This document shows, piece after piece, positions 1 to 9,856 of a stretch of DNA of 45,000 bases. Positions within the stretch are counted from its first letter, which is position 1. Each line of letters begins with the position of its first letter. Position numbers and translations under genes: made by a program. The DNA comes from Anaeromyces robustus (lineage: Eukaryota > Neocallimastigomycota > Neocallimastigomycetes > Neocallimastigales > Neocallimastigaceae). Location of the stretch: positions 30,001 to 75,000 of the forward strand of contig MCFG01000158.1 in assembly GCA_002104895.1 (NCBI GenBank), in the 5' to 3' direction. The notes beneath the pieces were generated by a model. The model searched no databases, was not told the origin of the DNA, and was given only the letters and a program-made list of their open reading frames with translations.

Positions 1-75
1 AACAATTGATTTCGTTTGAAAAATAATTTTCTTCATTATCAATTTTATTATATAATAAATAATAAATATTTAATA

Positions 76-88
76 AATAAACGCTTAA
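76..88 (+). promoter_or_regulatory. Shared upstream element AATAAACGCTTAA of Hsp20 copy A
   Basis: The 13-base string AATAAACGCTTAA ends 92 bases before the ATG of the first Hsp20 gene. The same 13 bases occur upstream of all four Hsp20 copies in this window (1521-1533, 4705-4717 on the minus strand, 5488-5500) at 83-92 bases from the start. It carries the only GC-containing core in an otherwise A/T-only leader. It may be a transcription start or factor-binding element, or simply part of the duplicated unit; the sequence cannot distinguish these. Confidence 0.45.
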
Positions 89-179
89 GACTTTAATAAC
101 AAAAAAATAAAAACAAACAAAGAAATAAAAAAAATAAATTAAAAAACAAAACAAAACAAACCAATAAATATAAATAAAA

Positions 180-788
180 ATGTCTTTATTCATTCGCGAA
201 AATCCATTAACTATTAGAAATAATCATTTAGTATCAAGGAATTCATTATTCGATGATTTAGAAAATGAATTCTTTAATTATCCTTTGATTTCTTTCCCAT
301 CGGTATATCCTTATTACTATAGCCATCCAATGGAATCTTTAGAAAAACAAATTTCTAAGGCTTTTAATAGTGATGTTTTCAAATCTGTAGATTTTAGTCC
401 AAAAATTAATTTAAGTGAAGATGAAAAGAATTATTATATTCATGCAGATTTACCAGGTATGAATAAGGATCAAGTTAAAATGGAACTTTCAGATGATGAT
501 CGTATTTTAACTATTTCAGGTGAAAGAGAAACTATTATTGATAATTCTAATAAAGATGCCAATGCTAATAAAGAAGCTTCAAAAGAAGAAAATAAAAAAG
601 AAAATAGTAAAAAATATTCAAAAATAGAATGTAGTTATGGTAAATTTTCAAGATCATTTACACTTCCTGAAAATACTAATCTTGAAACTATTCAAGCTAA
701 AATGGATAATGGTGTTTTAGAAGTAACCATTAATAAAAAAGAAGAAACTCCAAAACCGGAACCAAAACATTCTATTCAAATTCAATAA
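180..788 (+). CDS. Small heat-shock protein, Hsp20/alpha-crystallin family (copy A)
   Basis: This is a 202-residue ATP-independent holdase chaperone that should bind unfolding proteins in the cytosol as an oligomer. The N-terminal arm (residues 1-70) is rich in Phe and Tyr. The alpha-crystallin domain spans about 71-187 and includes the DLPGMNKDQVKMEL strand region, an ISGER strand, and the diagnostic A-x-x-x-n-G-V-L signature (AKMDNGVL, 173-180). The tail ends in SIQIQ, a C-terminal I-x-I motif that in this family docks into a neighbouring subunit. Between ISGERETI and the next strand (ECSYGKFSRSF) sits a Lys/Glu/Asn-rich insert of about 30 residues whose length differs between the three local copies. 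No intron is needed. The ATG follows an A-rich leader that matches the other copies. Family assignment is firm; the inducer is unknown, and I saw no canonical heat-shock element. Confidence 0.93.
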   Translation: MSLFIRENPLTIRNNHLVSRNSLFDDLENEFFNYPLISFPSVYPYYYSHPMESLEKQISKAFNSDVFKSVDFSPKINLSEDEKNYYIHADLPGMNKDQVKMELSDDDRILTISGERETIIDNSNKDANANKEASKEENKKENSKKYSKIECSYGKFSRSFTLPENTNLETIQAKMDNGVLEVTINKKEETPKPEPKHSIQIQ

Positions 789-1520
789 ATATATTTGAAT
801 TGAATTATTAAATTATTAAATAATATATCTATCACACAATAATAAGTAATATATTATTTAATCTTTTATTATTAAATTAAAATTTTGAATTTGCTTTAAT
901 ATTAAAAAAAATATATAAAATGTATAAATTGTAAATAAAAAAACTCAATTTTGTCTTTCTGTTATTGCTTTATCTATTAACTATTAATTTAATTTTTAAT
1001 TTAATTTAATATATAAAATTATAAATATTATATATCCTTATCAAAAATATTAATATTATATAAATATTATATTTATTTTATCATAAATATTATATATCAT
1101 AATTAAATATAAATATATCATAATTGTACTTTAATAATAAAAAACTAAAATAAATAAAAAAAAATATTAAAAAATAAAATTTTCAGTTTTGTTTATTAAA
1201 ATATTTTATGTATTAAAATTGTCTATTATTATTAAATAATATATTCTTTATTTGGAATTTATTTGAAGTTACTAAATATTTCTTAACTTTTTTAAATATA
1301 TCAAAACTCTTATCTTTATATAATAAAAAATTTTTAAAAAAACCTTATGTTAAAATTTACAAAATAAATAACTTTTTTATTTTTTATCTTTTTAATATAT
1401 TAAAAATACATATTATATAAAATGAAACAATTTTCAATATTAATATATATTCATTTTTACCAAAAAACATAAAAAGTTATACTAAATAAATTCTTTTTCT
1501 TAATCGAAAGACATTTAATT
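789..1520. other. A/T-only intergenic stretch
   Basis: There is no gene here. The first ~65 bases (to about 850) match the 3' flanks of Hsp20 copies B and C, including the segment around AATATATCTATCA. The rest is low-complexity A/T sequence leading into the leader of the broken copy. Confidence 0.6.
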
Positions 1521-1533
1521 AATAAACGCTTAA
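1521..1533 (+). promoter_or_regulatory. AATAAACGCTTAA element upstream of the broken Hsp20 copy
   Basis: Same 13 bases as at 76-88, 88 bases before the mutated start codon. Its survival shows that the pseudogene was copied together with its upstream region. Confidence 0.4.
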
Positions 1534-1620
1534 TATAAAACAAATAAACAAAACGAAAAAGAAAATTAAAACAAAAACTAATCAAATACAAACAAAACAA
1601 AACAATTAATATAAATAAAA

Positions 1621-1731
1621 ATATCTTTATTCATTCGCCAAAATTCATTAACTATTAGAAATAATCATTTAGTATCAAGAAATTCATTATTTGATGATTT
1701 AGAAAATGAATTCTTTAATTATATTATTTAA
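1621..1731 (+). pseudogene. Hsp20 remnant: start codon lost, interior deleted
   Basis: Read in frame from 1621, the first 34 codons match the N-terminus of the neighbouring Hsp20 genes (through the LFDDLENEFFNY segment), but the initiator is ATA instead of ATG. After FFNY the frame runs ILE-ILE-stop. The following DNA (about 1735-1850) matches the 3' flank of the gene at 4001-4621, for example the shared string TAGATTAAATGTAGTATCTA. The body of the gene (about codons 35-206) and the stop have therefore been deleted, joining the 5' end directly to the 3' flank. The break lies in a TTAATTAT/ATATTAT-type A/T tract shared by both sides, which fits deletion through short homology. It has no coding capacity. 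Confidence 0.88.
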
Positions 1732-2288
1732 ATTATTTATAAAGGTATACTATAGTAGATTAAATGTAGTATCTATTAACTAGTAATTTAATTTAAATAC
1801 AATTATGTAAATAAAATATATTGTAAAAATATTATAAAAAATAAAAATATAAATAAAATAAAAATAAAAAAATAAAAAGAAATATATATATGTGTGTATA
1901 TTAATTTGGTGTTAAATGTTTTAATTTTTTTATATATTATATATTGATTTTTTTATATATTATATATTGATTTATTATAATAATAATATCATATTTATAT
2001 ATTATATTGTTTTTCAATAATTATTATTTTTTTTTAAAAAATTATTATTAATTTCTTATTTTTTTTAATATATTAAATATTATTCTTTTTTTTTTTCAAT
2101 TACTATTTTTCACTCTGTTAACTTATTATTATTTTGTTTGGTTTTTTTAAAAAAATATATTAATTGAATGTAATAAAATTAATATAAATTATTAAAGTCG
2201 TCATATATTTTTTATTATATATAGAAATAATAATTATATATTATTATTATTATTATTATTATTATTGTTATTATTATTATTATTATTA

Positions 2289-2353
<65 letters not shown>

Positions 2354-2434
2354 GTTGTTGTTGTTGTTGTAGTGAAAAAAGAAAAAAATTTCAAAATATG
2401 AAAGATGATAAATATTTAAATAATTGTATTGTTT

Positions 2435-2476
<42 letters not shown>

Positions 2477-2736
2477 GATATTAAATAAATTTTAATATTT
2501 TTCTATAAATATATATTTAATAATTAAAAATTATTATAACAGAAATATAAAATATAATAATTATTATAATATTTTAATTAAAAACTTTCTTTTTTTATTT
2601 TCATGTAAATAATATTAAATAATAATTTTATCAATGTTATTTTTTATTATCGTAATAATAGAAATGTCATTATTTCAGGTTAAGTAAAACTGAATATTTT
2701 TTTGGTAAATATTAAAACTACTATTTAATAAAAAAA

Positions 2737-2761
2737 CTAACCTTTATCATTAAAGGGTTAG
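2737..2761. repeat. Short inverted repeat (hairpin)
   Basis: CTAACCTTTA pairs with TAAAGGGTTAG across the loop TCAT, with one unpaired G. It stands out because it contains six G/C positions in an A/T-only context. Function unknown. Confidence 0.5.
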
Positions 2762-3203
2762 GTATTATTGAATAATTAGGATATAACCAATTTCACCAAC
2801 TTAATATACAAAAATTTACACTTTTTAAAAAAAAACGCCATATTAAAAATGTAATTATTTTATTTTAATAAATAATAAATAATGAATAATGAATAATGAA
2901 TAATGAATAATAAATAATAAATAATAAATAATAAATAATAAATAGTGAAATGGGAAACCCCCGAATAATTATTTTATTTTCTATAAATAAAAGTTAAAAA
3001 TAAATATGTTTAAATGTCAAAAATATTAACAATTTTATTAGTTTCAAATATTAGAAAACGAGTAAATAGTAATTTTTAAATATTTATATTTTTTCTATTC
3101 TTTTCTTATATATAAACATGAAATTTATACATTAAAAAAAGTTTTTAAAATACTTTATATGATATATTTACCTTTATAATATATATAAATATTTATAATA
3201 TAT

Positions 3204-3250
3204 ACGACGACGACGACAACAACAACAACAACAACAATAACAACAACAAC

Positions 3251-3301
<51 letters not shown>
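3204..3301. repeat. Trinucleotide microsatellite ACG / ACA / ATA
   Basis: Four to five ACG units, then about a dozen ACA units with one ATA interruption, then a long ATA run. The graded change of unit looks like successive substitution and expansion of one array. It is roughly the reverse-complement pattern of the ATT-GTT array at 2240-2370. Confidence 0.8.
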
Positions 3302-4000
3302 TATAAATAGTTTTTCATTTTTTTTCTATTCATAATATTTTAATTTTTATATAAGTTTAAATAAAAAATAATATATATATAATTAATATATTATAATTAT
3401 TATTAAAATTTTGAAATATTGTATAAAAAAAATACATTGTTATTATTATTCAATGTGTAATCATGTTTAAATTTTTTTTACTAGTAATAATATAAATAAA
3501 AATAAGTAATTATTATATGTATTTTTAAATTACAATAATATATATTATTAATAATAAAAATAAAGATTAAAAAAAGAAATATATTTACTTTTATTTATAA
3601 TTTAGAATCTGTTATTAGAATTAATATATAAAATTTATATAAGTTTACTAATTTTAAACAAATATATAAAATAATATAAAAATCTTATGTAGTTTATATG
3701 ATAAAGAACAATAAAATTTTTAACACTCAATTATTAAAAATATAACAAATAATTTTTTAATTTTGTTTTATTTTTTTATTTTTTATTTGTTTATTATTTT
3801 TTTTTTTATTTTTATTTTTTTTTTAATATTTACATTGTATTTTATTTACAAAAATTGTATTTAAATTAAATTAATAGTTAATTAATTAATAGATACTACA
3901 TTTAATCTATTATGGTATATTTCGAAGAAAATAATAATTTAGATAATATATTACTTATTAATGTATGATAGATATATTATTTAATAATTCAGTTTTATAT

Positions 4001-4621
4001 TTATTGAATTTGAATAGAATGTTTTGGTTCTGGTTTTGGAGTTTCTTCCTTTTTATTAATAGTTACTTCTAAAACACCATTATCCATTTTAGCTTGAATA
4101 TTTTCAAGATTAGCATTTTCAGGAAGTGTAAATGATCTTGAAAATTTACCATAACTACATTCTATTCTTGAATATTTTTTATTATTTTCTTTCTTAGGTT
4201 CTTTCTTAGTTTCTTCTTTTGAAGCTTCTTTATTAGCATTGGCATCTTCATTAGAATTATCAATAATAGTTTCTCTTTCACCTGAAATTGTTAAAACACG
4301 ATCATCATCTGAAAGTTCCATTTTAACTTGATCCTTATTCATACCTGGTAAATCTGCATGAATATAATAATTCTTTTCATCCTCACTTAAATTAATCTTT
4401 GGATTAAAATCTACAGATTTAAAGATATCATTATTAAAAGCCTTAGAAATTTGTTTTTCTAAAGATTCTATTGGATGGCTATAGTAATAAGGATATACAG
4501 ATGGGAAAGAAATCAAAGGATAATTAAAGAATTCATTTTCTAAATCATCGAATAATGAATTCCTTGATACTAAATGATTATTTCTAATAGTTAATGGGTA
4601 TTCGCGAATGAATAAAGACAT
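4001..4621 (-). CDS. Small heat-shock protein, Hsp20 family (copy B)
   Basis: A 206-residue paralogue of the first Hsp20 gene with the same layout: aromatic N-terminal arm, alpha-crystallin domain, AKMDNGVL signature and SIQIQ tail. It differs at a few positions (for example YPL for NPL near the start) and has a slightly longer charged insert (the ETKKEPKKENNKK part). It is divergent from copy C at 5583, with starts 961 bases apart. Because both sit in inverted-repeat arms, gene conversion between them is plausible. The intact frame and mostly conservative or synonymous differences suggest it is functional. Confidence 0.93.
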   Translation of the reverse strand: MSLFIREYPLTIRNNHLVSRNSLFDDLENEFFNYPLISFPSVYPYYYSHPIESLEKQISKAFNNDIFKSVDFNPKINLSEDEKNYYIHADLPGMNKDQVKMELSDDDRVLTISGERETIIDNSNEDANANKEASKEETKKEPKKENNKKYSRIECSYGKFSRSFTLPENANLENIQAKMDNGVLEVTINKKEETPKPEPKHSIQIQ

Positions 4622-4704
4622 TTTTATTTATATTTATTTTTTTGTTATAGTTTTTTTTAATTTATTTTTTTGTTTGTTTTTGTTTGTTTTTTGTTTTTTA
4701 GGTT

Positions 4705-4717
4705 TTAAGCGTTTATT
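4705..4717 (-). promoter_or_regulatory. AATAAACGCTTAA element of Hsp20 copy B
   Basis: The reverse complement of the shared 13-base element, 84 bases upstream of the copy B start. Same spacing as in copy C. Confidence 0.45.
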
Positions 4718-5487
4718 AATTTAAAGTAATTATTATTTATTATATATAATTAATAATGAAAAGAAAAAAAAAAAAAATAAAGAAAAAAAAGCCAATATTT
4801 ATACTTTTTTTTAAAAAAAAGAAAATTAATATTTATTTGTTTTTGAATTTTATTAAAATTTAATTTCAAAAATAAAAGAATTATTCTATCAATATTATAA
4901 ATTTTATAAATTAAATAATTATTAAAAATAATAAAACAGAATAAAAAAAATAAATATAATATATAAAATATAGCAAAATATAAAAAAAAAGATAACTTTA
5001 TAGAAAAAGAAAAATAATATGATGTATATTTTTTATATTATTAAATTAAAATTTTCTACAAATTTCTACATTTCCAAAAAAAATTGAATGATCATTGGCT
5101 AGTTATATAAAACTTTAATTATAATAAATTTTTTTAAAAAAAAATTTTTTTTAAAGTTTTCTAGAAATCCATATAAATCTTTACTATAGAAAAAATAATT
5201 AAACAAAATAAAAAATAAAAAGAAGCCTTTTTTATATATTTTGTATAATGATATATCAAAAATGATATATTAATATATATTAGTATTAGTGTTGTCTTTG
5301 ATATTTTTCAAAGATAAAATAATTATAATCTATTATTATTTTAATAATAATTGTTCTATTTTTTCTATTTAATTTATAGATTTTAAATTTTAAATATAAA
5401 AAAAAAAGTATAAATATTGGCTTTTTTTTCTTAATTTTTTTCTTTTCATTATTAATTATATATAATAAATAATAATTACTTTAAATT

Positions 5488-5500
5488 AATAAACGCTTAA
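5488..5500 (+). promoter_or_regulatory. AATAAACGCTTAA element of Hsp20 copy C
   Basis: Identical 13-base element 83 bases upstream of the copy C ATG, mirror image of the copy B element within the inverted repeat. Confidence 0.45.
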
Positions 5501-5582
5501 AACTTAATAGAAAGAAAACAAAAACTAAATAAAAAAATAAATTAAAAAACAAAACAAAACAAAACAATCAATATAAATAAAA

Positions 5583-6221
5583 ATGTCTTTATTCATTCGC
5601 CAAAATCCTTTAACTATTAGAAATAATCATTTAGTATCAAGGAATTCATTATTCGATGATTTAGAAAATGAATTCTTTAATTACCCTTTGATTTCTTTCC
5701 CATCAGTATATCCTTATTACTATAGCCATCCAATGGAATCTTTAGAAAAACAAATTTCTAAGGCTTTTAATAATGATATCTTTAAATCTGTAGATTTCAA
5801 TCCAAAGATTAATTTAAGTGAAGATGAAAAGAATTATTATATTCATGTAGATTTACCAGGTATGAATAAGGATCAAGTTAAAATGGAACTTTCAGATGAT
5901 GATCGTATTTTAACAATTTCAGGTGAAAGAGAAACTATTATTGATAATTCTAATAAAGATGCCAATGCTAATAAAGAAGCTTCAAAAGAAGAAACTAATA
6001 AAAATGAAGAAACTAAAAAAGAAGTTAAGAAAGAAAATAATAAAAAATATTCAAGAATAGAATGTAGTTATGGTAAATTTTCAAGATCATTTACACTTCC
6101 TGAAAATGCTAATCTTGAAAATATTCAAGCTAAAATGGATAATGGTGTTTTAGAAGTAACTATTAATAAAAAAGAAGAAACTCCAAAACCAGAACCAAAA
6201 CATTCTATTCAAATTCAATAA
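5583..6221 (+). CDS. Small heat-shock protein, Hsp20 family (copy C)
   Basis: At 212 residues, this is the longest of the three intact copies. It has the alpha-crystallin domain with AKMDNGVL and the SIQIQ tail. The charged insert before ECSYGKFSRSF contains an extra ETNKNEETKKEVKK run compared with copy A, so the three copies differ mainly by indels in this loop. One core change (HVDLPGM instead of HADLPGM) is conservative. It is divergent from copy B across the 585-base spacer of the inverted repeat. Function is as for copy A. Confidence 0.93.
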   Translation: MSLFIRQNPLTIRNNHLVSRNSLFDDLENEFFNYPLISFPSVYPYYYSHPMESLEKQISKAFNNDIFKSVDFNPKINLSEDEKNYYIHVDLPGMNKDQVKMELSDDDRILTISGERETIIDNSNKDANANKEASKEETNKNEETKKEVKKENNKKYSRIECSYGKFSRSFTLPENANLENIQAKMDNGVLEVTINKKEETPKPEPKHSIQIQ

Positions 6222-6289
6222 ACTTGAATTGAATTACTATTAAATAATATATCTATCATACATTAATAAGTAATATATTATTTAACATA

Positions 6290-8266
6290 AAAAAATTCTT
6301 TTTATATATACATTTTTGAAAATAAAAGGTTGTTAATAAATATAATAAATATACCCAATTAAAAATTATAATTTCCAAAAAAAAAAAAAAACAAAAACAA
6401 AAACAAAAAAAAAACATGTAATATTATAAATACAGTTAGATTTATTTACATATTTTATTAAATATTTTATTCATTAGTTTAAGTAATAATAATTTTTGTC
6501 ATTTAACATATTTATTTAAATTAAGAAAAATAATAAAAATAAAAAAAAATATAACAAAATATAACAAAATATATATTATATACGTTTGTGTTTATCTATA
6601 TATTTATTTTAATGATAATTAATAATTATGTGTTTATTTTTATTTTATTAAATTTATATTTATACATTGTTTTTATTTAATTCAAATTTACGTGAATTAA
6701 ATAAAAAAAAAATAGAATAATGACAATAATTATACAATTATTATAAGTTAATACACACAATCTATAAAAAAATAATAACATATTTTGATATATGGTATAG
6801 TATAGTTGATATTACCTACTTGAAGATTACCAAATTATATATAATATTATTTAAAATATAGTAATAATACTTAAATAATAAATAATTATAAAATACTACC
6901 AAATTTTTTATATTACTGAATCTTAATAATATAAAAGATAAATTTTATCTTTATTATTTTATAAAATTATTTCTGTACAACCAATATTCATTTATTATTA
7001 TATTATTATATTAAATTATAATTAATATTATAATTTTATATAATTTATAATATATTATATATATTAATTAAATTAAATTAATATTATATATATTACATAT
7101 TAAATATATATATATAAATATATATATATAATTAATATGATTCAAATGTTAAAAATAAAATATAATATAAAAATAAATATTAATGTCTAAATAGAAAGAA
7201 AAGTGTATTTTTTTTATTATGCTTAAGGAAGAAAGAAAAAAATTATATATTAAGTATATTTTTTTCATTTTCATTTTTATTTTTTTTTATTATGTTATTA
7301 TGGAGATAAACTTTTACCAGTTCAAAATAAAGTATTTTAGTTATATATATTTGTAGTAAACATCAATTTTTTCTTTTTTTTGACAGTAAAATTATTTATT
7401 TATTTATTTATTTTAGAAATAGAAATTAATTGAATTTTTTATAATATTTTTCATATGATACAGATTTATTTATTCATTTATTTATATATATAATTTTTTT
7501 TTAATTTATTTTAATTAATATATATATTTATTTATTTATTGTTTTATACTATATATAATATATTATAGTCTATTATTTAATATATTAATTAATAGAGTTT
7601 AAATGACAAGAATAAGGATTATGCTAAGTATCTTGTATCTTGCATAATTATATATTATTGAATTTTATTATTTATAATATAATGATTATAATTATTTTAT
7701 ATTTATTTTTTTTTTTTTTTTTTATTTTTTCATTTTTTTTTGAATATTGTTAAATATAAAATTAGAATGATTAATTGAATGTCATTTATACCATTTTTAT
7801 ATTTATAATAAAAAAATAAATGAATAAATAATAATAATAATAAAAAAAAAAGGAATAAAAATTAAAAAATAAAAATAAAAATAAAAAAAAAAAAAATTTA
7901 ATAATATAATTTAAAAAATAATTATAAATTCTCAATATTTTGTTTATTTATATTAAAATAAAAGAAATATAATTTAATACAATATATATATTTTAACAAT
8001 CAAATTTCATTTCATTTACCTAAGAAAAATTAAATAAAAATAAAAATAAAAATAAGAAATAAAATTTAACAATAAAATAAAATAAAATTAATAAGAACAA
8101 TAACAAAAAAAAAAAAAGTTTTCGAACATAATTGAATAGATATAAATTAATTATAATAACAAACAAAAAAAATTAATTTTAATTCAATTAAATCAAACAA
8201 AATTTATTTAAATTTTTTTTATATTATATTTATAAATTATATTAAATAAATAATAAATTCTTCTAA
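6290..8266. other. Gene-free A/T region
   Basis: No open frame of note and no recognisable RNA gene. It consists of A/T homopolymers and short TTTA, TATA and AAAATA tracts. The last ~200 bases are the A-rich leader of the first transporter gene. Confidence 0.6.
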
Positions 8267-9856
8267 ATGGATGATAAGGATTTGATAATACATGATGGAG
8301 TTAAGGTTACGGATAAAAGACGTAAATATATATTTATAAATCTTAATATTAGTTGTATAGCGACTTCTATGCTTGCAACAGCATTAACCACAGCATTACC
8401 ACCCATTATGAATGAATTTAAAATTGATGTTAATACAGTTCAATGGATTACTAGTGGTTTTGCATTATTTATTGCTATTATAACTCCTTTAACAGCTTAT
8501 CTTATAACTAGTATTAGGACAAAAAGATTATATTGTTCAGCTCTTACATTTTTCATTGTTGGTTTAATTATATGTGCTTTATCACCAAACTTTTGGGTAA
8601 TGATGGTTGGTAGAATTGTTCAAGCTTGTGGTAGTGGTTTAATTTCTTCTACAGCTCAAGTTATTATTTTAACTATTTTCCCACCAGATATGAGAGGTAC
8701 AGCAATGGGTTGGTATGGTTTATCTATGGGTGTTTCTCCTATTATTGCTCCAACTTTAGCTGGTATATTAGTAGATTATGTTGGTTGGAGAGCGGTTTTT
8801 TTTGTTTCTATTGTTATTATGGTTATTTCACTTATTATAGCCGTTTTTGTATTTGAAGATGTTTTACCATTAATGAGGAAAAAATTTGATATTATTTCTT
8901 TATCTATAGTTGCTGTTGCCTTTGGTGGTATTACTATATCTATTGGTAATATGGGTAAATATAAATTTGTAAGTCCACATGTTTTATTATTATTAATCAT
9001 TGGTATAGTATTTACAGTGATATTTGTTATTCGTCAATTAAGATTGAAAGTACCATTTTTAGATGTTCGTGTTATGAAAAATGGAAAATTTACTATTAGT
9101 ATTATTGGTACGGTTATTGTACAATTGACTTTATTAGGTTCAGCTATTATTTTCCCAATTTATGTTCAAAAGTTTAAAGGTGAATCCGCAACGATTTCAG
9201 GTTTAGTTATTTTACCAGGATCTTTAGCAATGGCTTTAATTAGTCCATTTGCTGGTAAACTTTATGATAAATTTGGTATGAAAGTATTATTCCTTTTTGG
9301 AACTATTGTTTTAACCATTAGTAATTTAGGTTTATACTTTATCACCATAGATACTAATATTTGGATAGCTAGTACCATTCATATTTTTAGATGTATTGCA
9401 CTTGGTGCCATGTTAATGCCAATGGTTACATGGGGTATATCTGATATTCCTAAAATTAAAGCTTCTGATGCTACAGCTCTTCTTAATTCTTTCCGTTCCA
9501 TAGGTAGTGCTATAGGTTCAGCATTATTTGTTTCTATTATGACCGCTGTCACAAAATTTGTTACTGGTAAAAAGAAAAATCCAGAAATGTATGGTTTTAA
9601 TTTTGTCTTTTTAACTATGACGGGTCTTTCAATTATTATTTTCTTATTATCTATTTTTGGATGTAAAAGTAAAGCAGAAGAAGATAAAGCAAGAAAAGAA
9701 AGAGAAGAAAAAGAAAAAGAAGAGAAAGAAAAAGAAGAAAAAGATGAAAATGAAAATGAAAATGAAAATGAAATTACAAAACCAATAATAGAAGAGAAAA
9801 AATCGGAAACCAAAAAAGATGATTCAAATGTTATTATTGCCGTTAAAGAAAATTAG
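8267..9856 (+). CDS. DHA2-type MFS exporter, LmrB/EmrB-like (paralogue 1)
   Basis: A 529-residue integral membrane protein of the drug:H+ antiporter-2 (14-helix) branch of the major facilitator superfamily. By family it should export drugs or other toxic organics using the proton gradient; its substrate cannot be read from sequence. Visible features are the first-helix TTALPPIM segment, the QWITSGFAL helix 2 region, a loop 2-3 motif (ITSIRTKRLY), the GRIVQACGSGL helix, and an antiporter-type motif C region (GWYGLSMGVSPIIAPTLAG, from residue 148). The second half has the typical SATISGLVILPGSLAMALISPFAG region in pieces. The hydrophilic tail (from about residue 470) is extremely charged, with EKEEKE repeats and an ENENENEN run. 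It is intronless and is the most divergent of the four local copies. The family pattern resembles Firmicutes LmrB more than fungal DHA2 proteins, suggesting bacterial origin. Confidence 0.88.
   Translation: MDDKDLIIHDGVKVTDKRRKYIFINLNISCIATSMLATALTTALPPIMNEFKIDVNTVQWITSGFALFIAIITPLTAYLITSIRTKRLYCSALTFFIVGLIICALSPNFWVMMVGRIVQACGSGLISSTAQVIILTIFPPDMRGTAMGWYGLSMGVSPIIAPTLAGILVDYVGWRAVFFVSIVIMVISLIIAVFVFEDVLPLMRKKFDIISLSIVAVAFGGITISIGNMGKYKFVSPHVLLLLIIGIVFTVIFVIRQLRLKVPFLDVRVMKNGKFTISIIGTVIVQLTLLGSAIIFPIYVQKFKGESATISGLVILPGSLAMALISPFAGKLYDKFGMKVLFLFGTIVLTISNLGLYFITIDTNIWIASTIHIFRCIALGAMLMPMVTWGISDIPKIKASDATALLNSFRSIGSAIGSALFVSIMTAVTKFVTGKKKNPEMYGFNFVFLTMTGLSIIIFLLSIFGCKSKAEEDKARKEREEKEKEEKEKEEKDENENENENEITKPIIEEKKSETKKDDSNVIIAVKEN

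Larger units (their letters stand above)
1732..3999. other. Gene-free A/T region with microsatellites
   Basis: No gene is seen. It contains an ATT array ending in GTT repeats (about 2240-2370), a 34-base T run (2437-2470), a 7-mer AATAATG/AATAATA array (about 2870-2945), an ACG-to-ACA-to-ATA trinucleotide array (3204-3301), and a small hairpin at 2737-2761. The right end (from about 3760) is the 3' flank of Hsp20 copy B and is homologous, inverted, to DNA after the remnant at 1621. Confidence 0.6.
3940..6285. repeat. Large inverted repeat holding two divergent Hsp20 genes
   Basis: The left arm (about 3940-4812) and right arm (about 5398-6285) are reverse complements of each other. They cover the complete Hsp20 genes, about 65 bases of 3' flank, the leader with AATAAACGCTTAA, and about 100 further upstream bases up to the shared string AAGTATAAATATTGGC. 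The spacer of about 585 bases (4813-5397) is unique apart from a central palindrome, AAAACTTTAA at 5109-5118 pairing with TTAAAGTTTT at 5151-5160. Arms differ by scattered substitutions and by the length of the Lys-rich insert. This is best explained as an inverted duplication of a gene plus promoter. Confidence 0.85.

Noticed and set aside
1-60. Possible heat-shock element upstream of Hsp20 copy A (TTCGTTTGAA...TTTTCTTC)
   Set aside because: Spacing between TTC and GAA is wrong for a canonical element, and the pattern is not conserved before copies B and C.
7300-7340. String YGDKLLPVQNK that recalls polymerase GDK motifs
   Set aside because: Very short, immediately followed by a stop, and far from the relic at 37-41 kb; treated as chance.
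9379-9813. Minus-strand frame of 144 codons opposite the first exporter gene, and similar shadows at 14102-14320, 15113-15457, 17635-17958 and 38178-38405
   Set aside because: They are antisense shadows of real coding sequence; the Ser/Phe runs simply mirror Glu/Lys codons.
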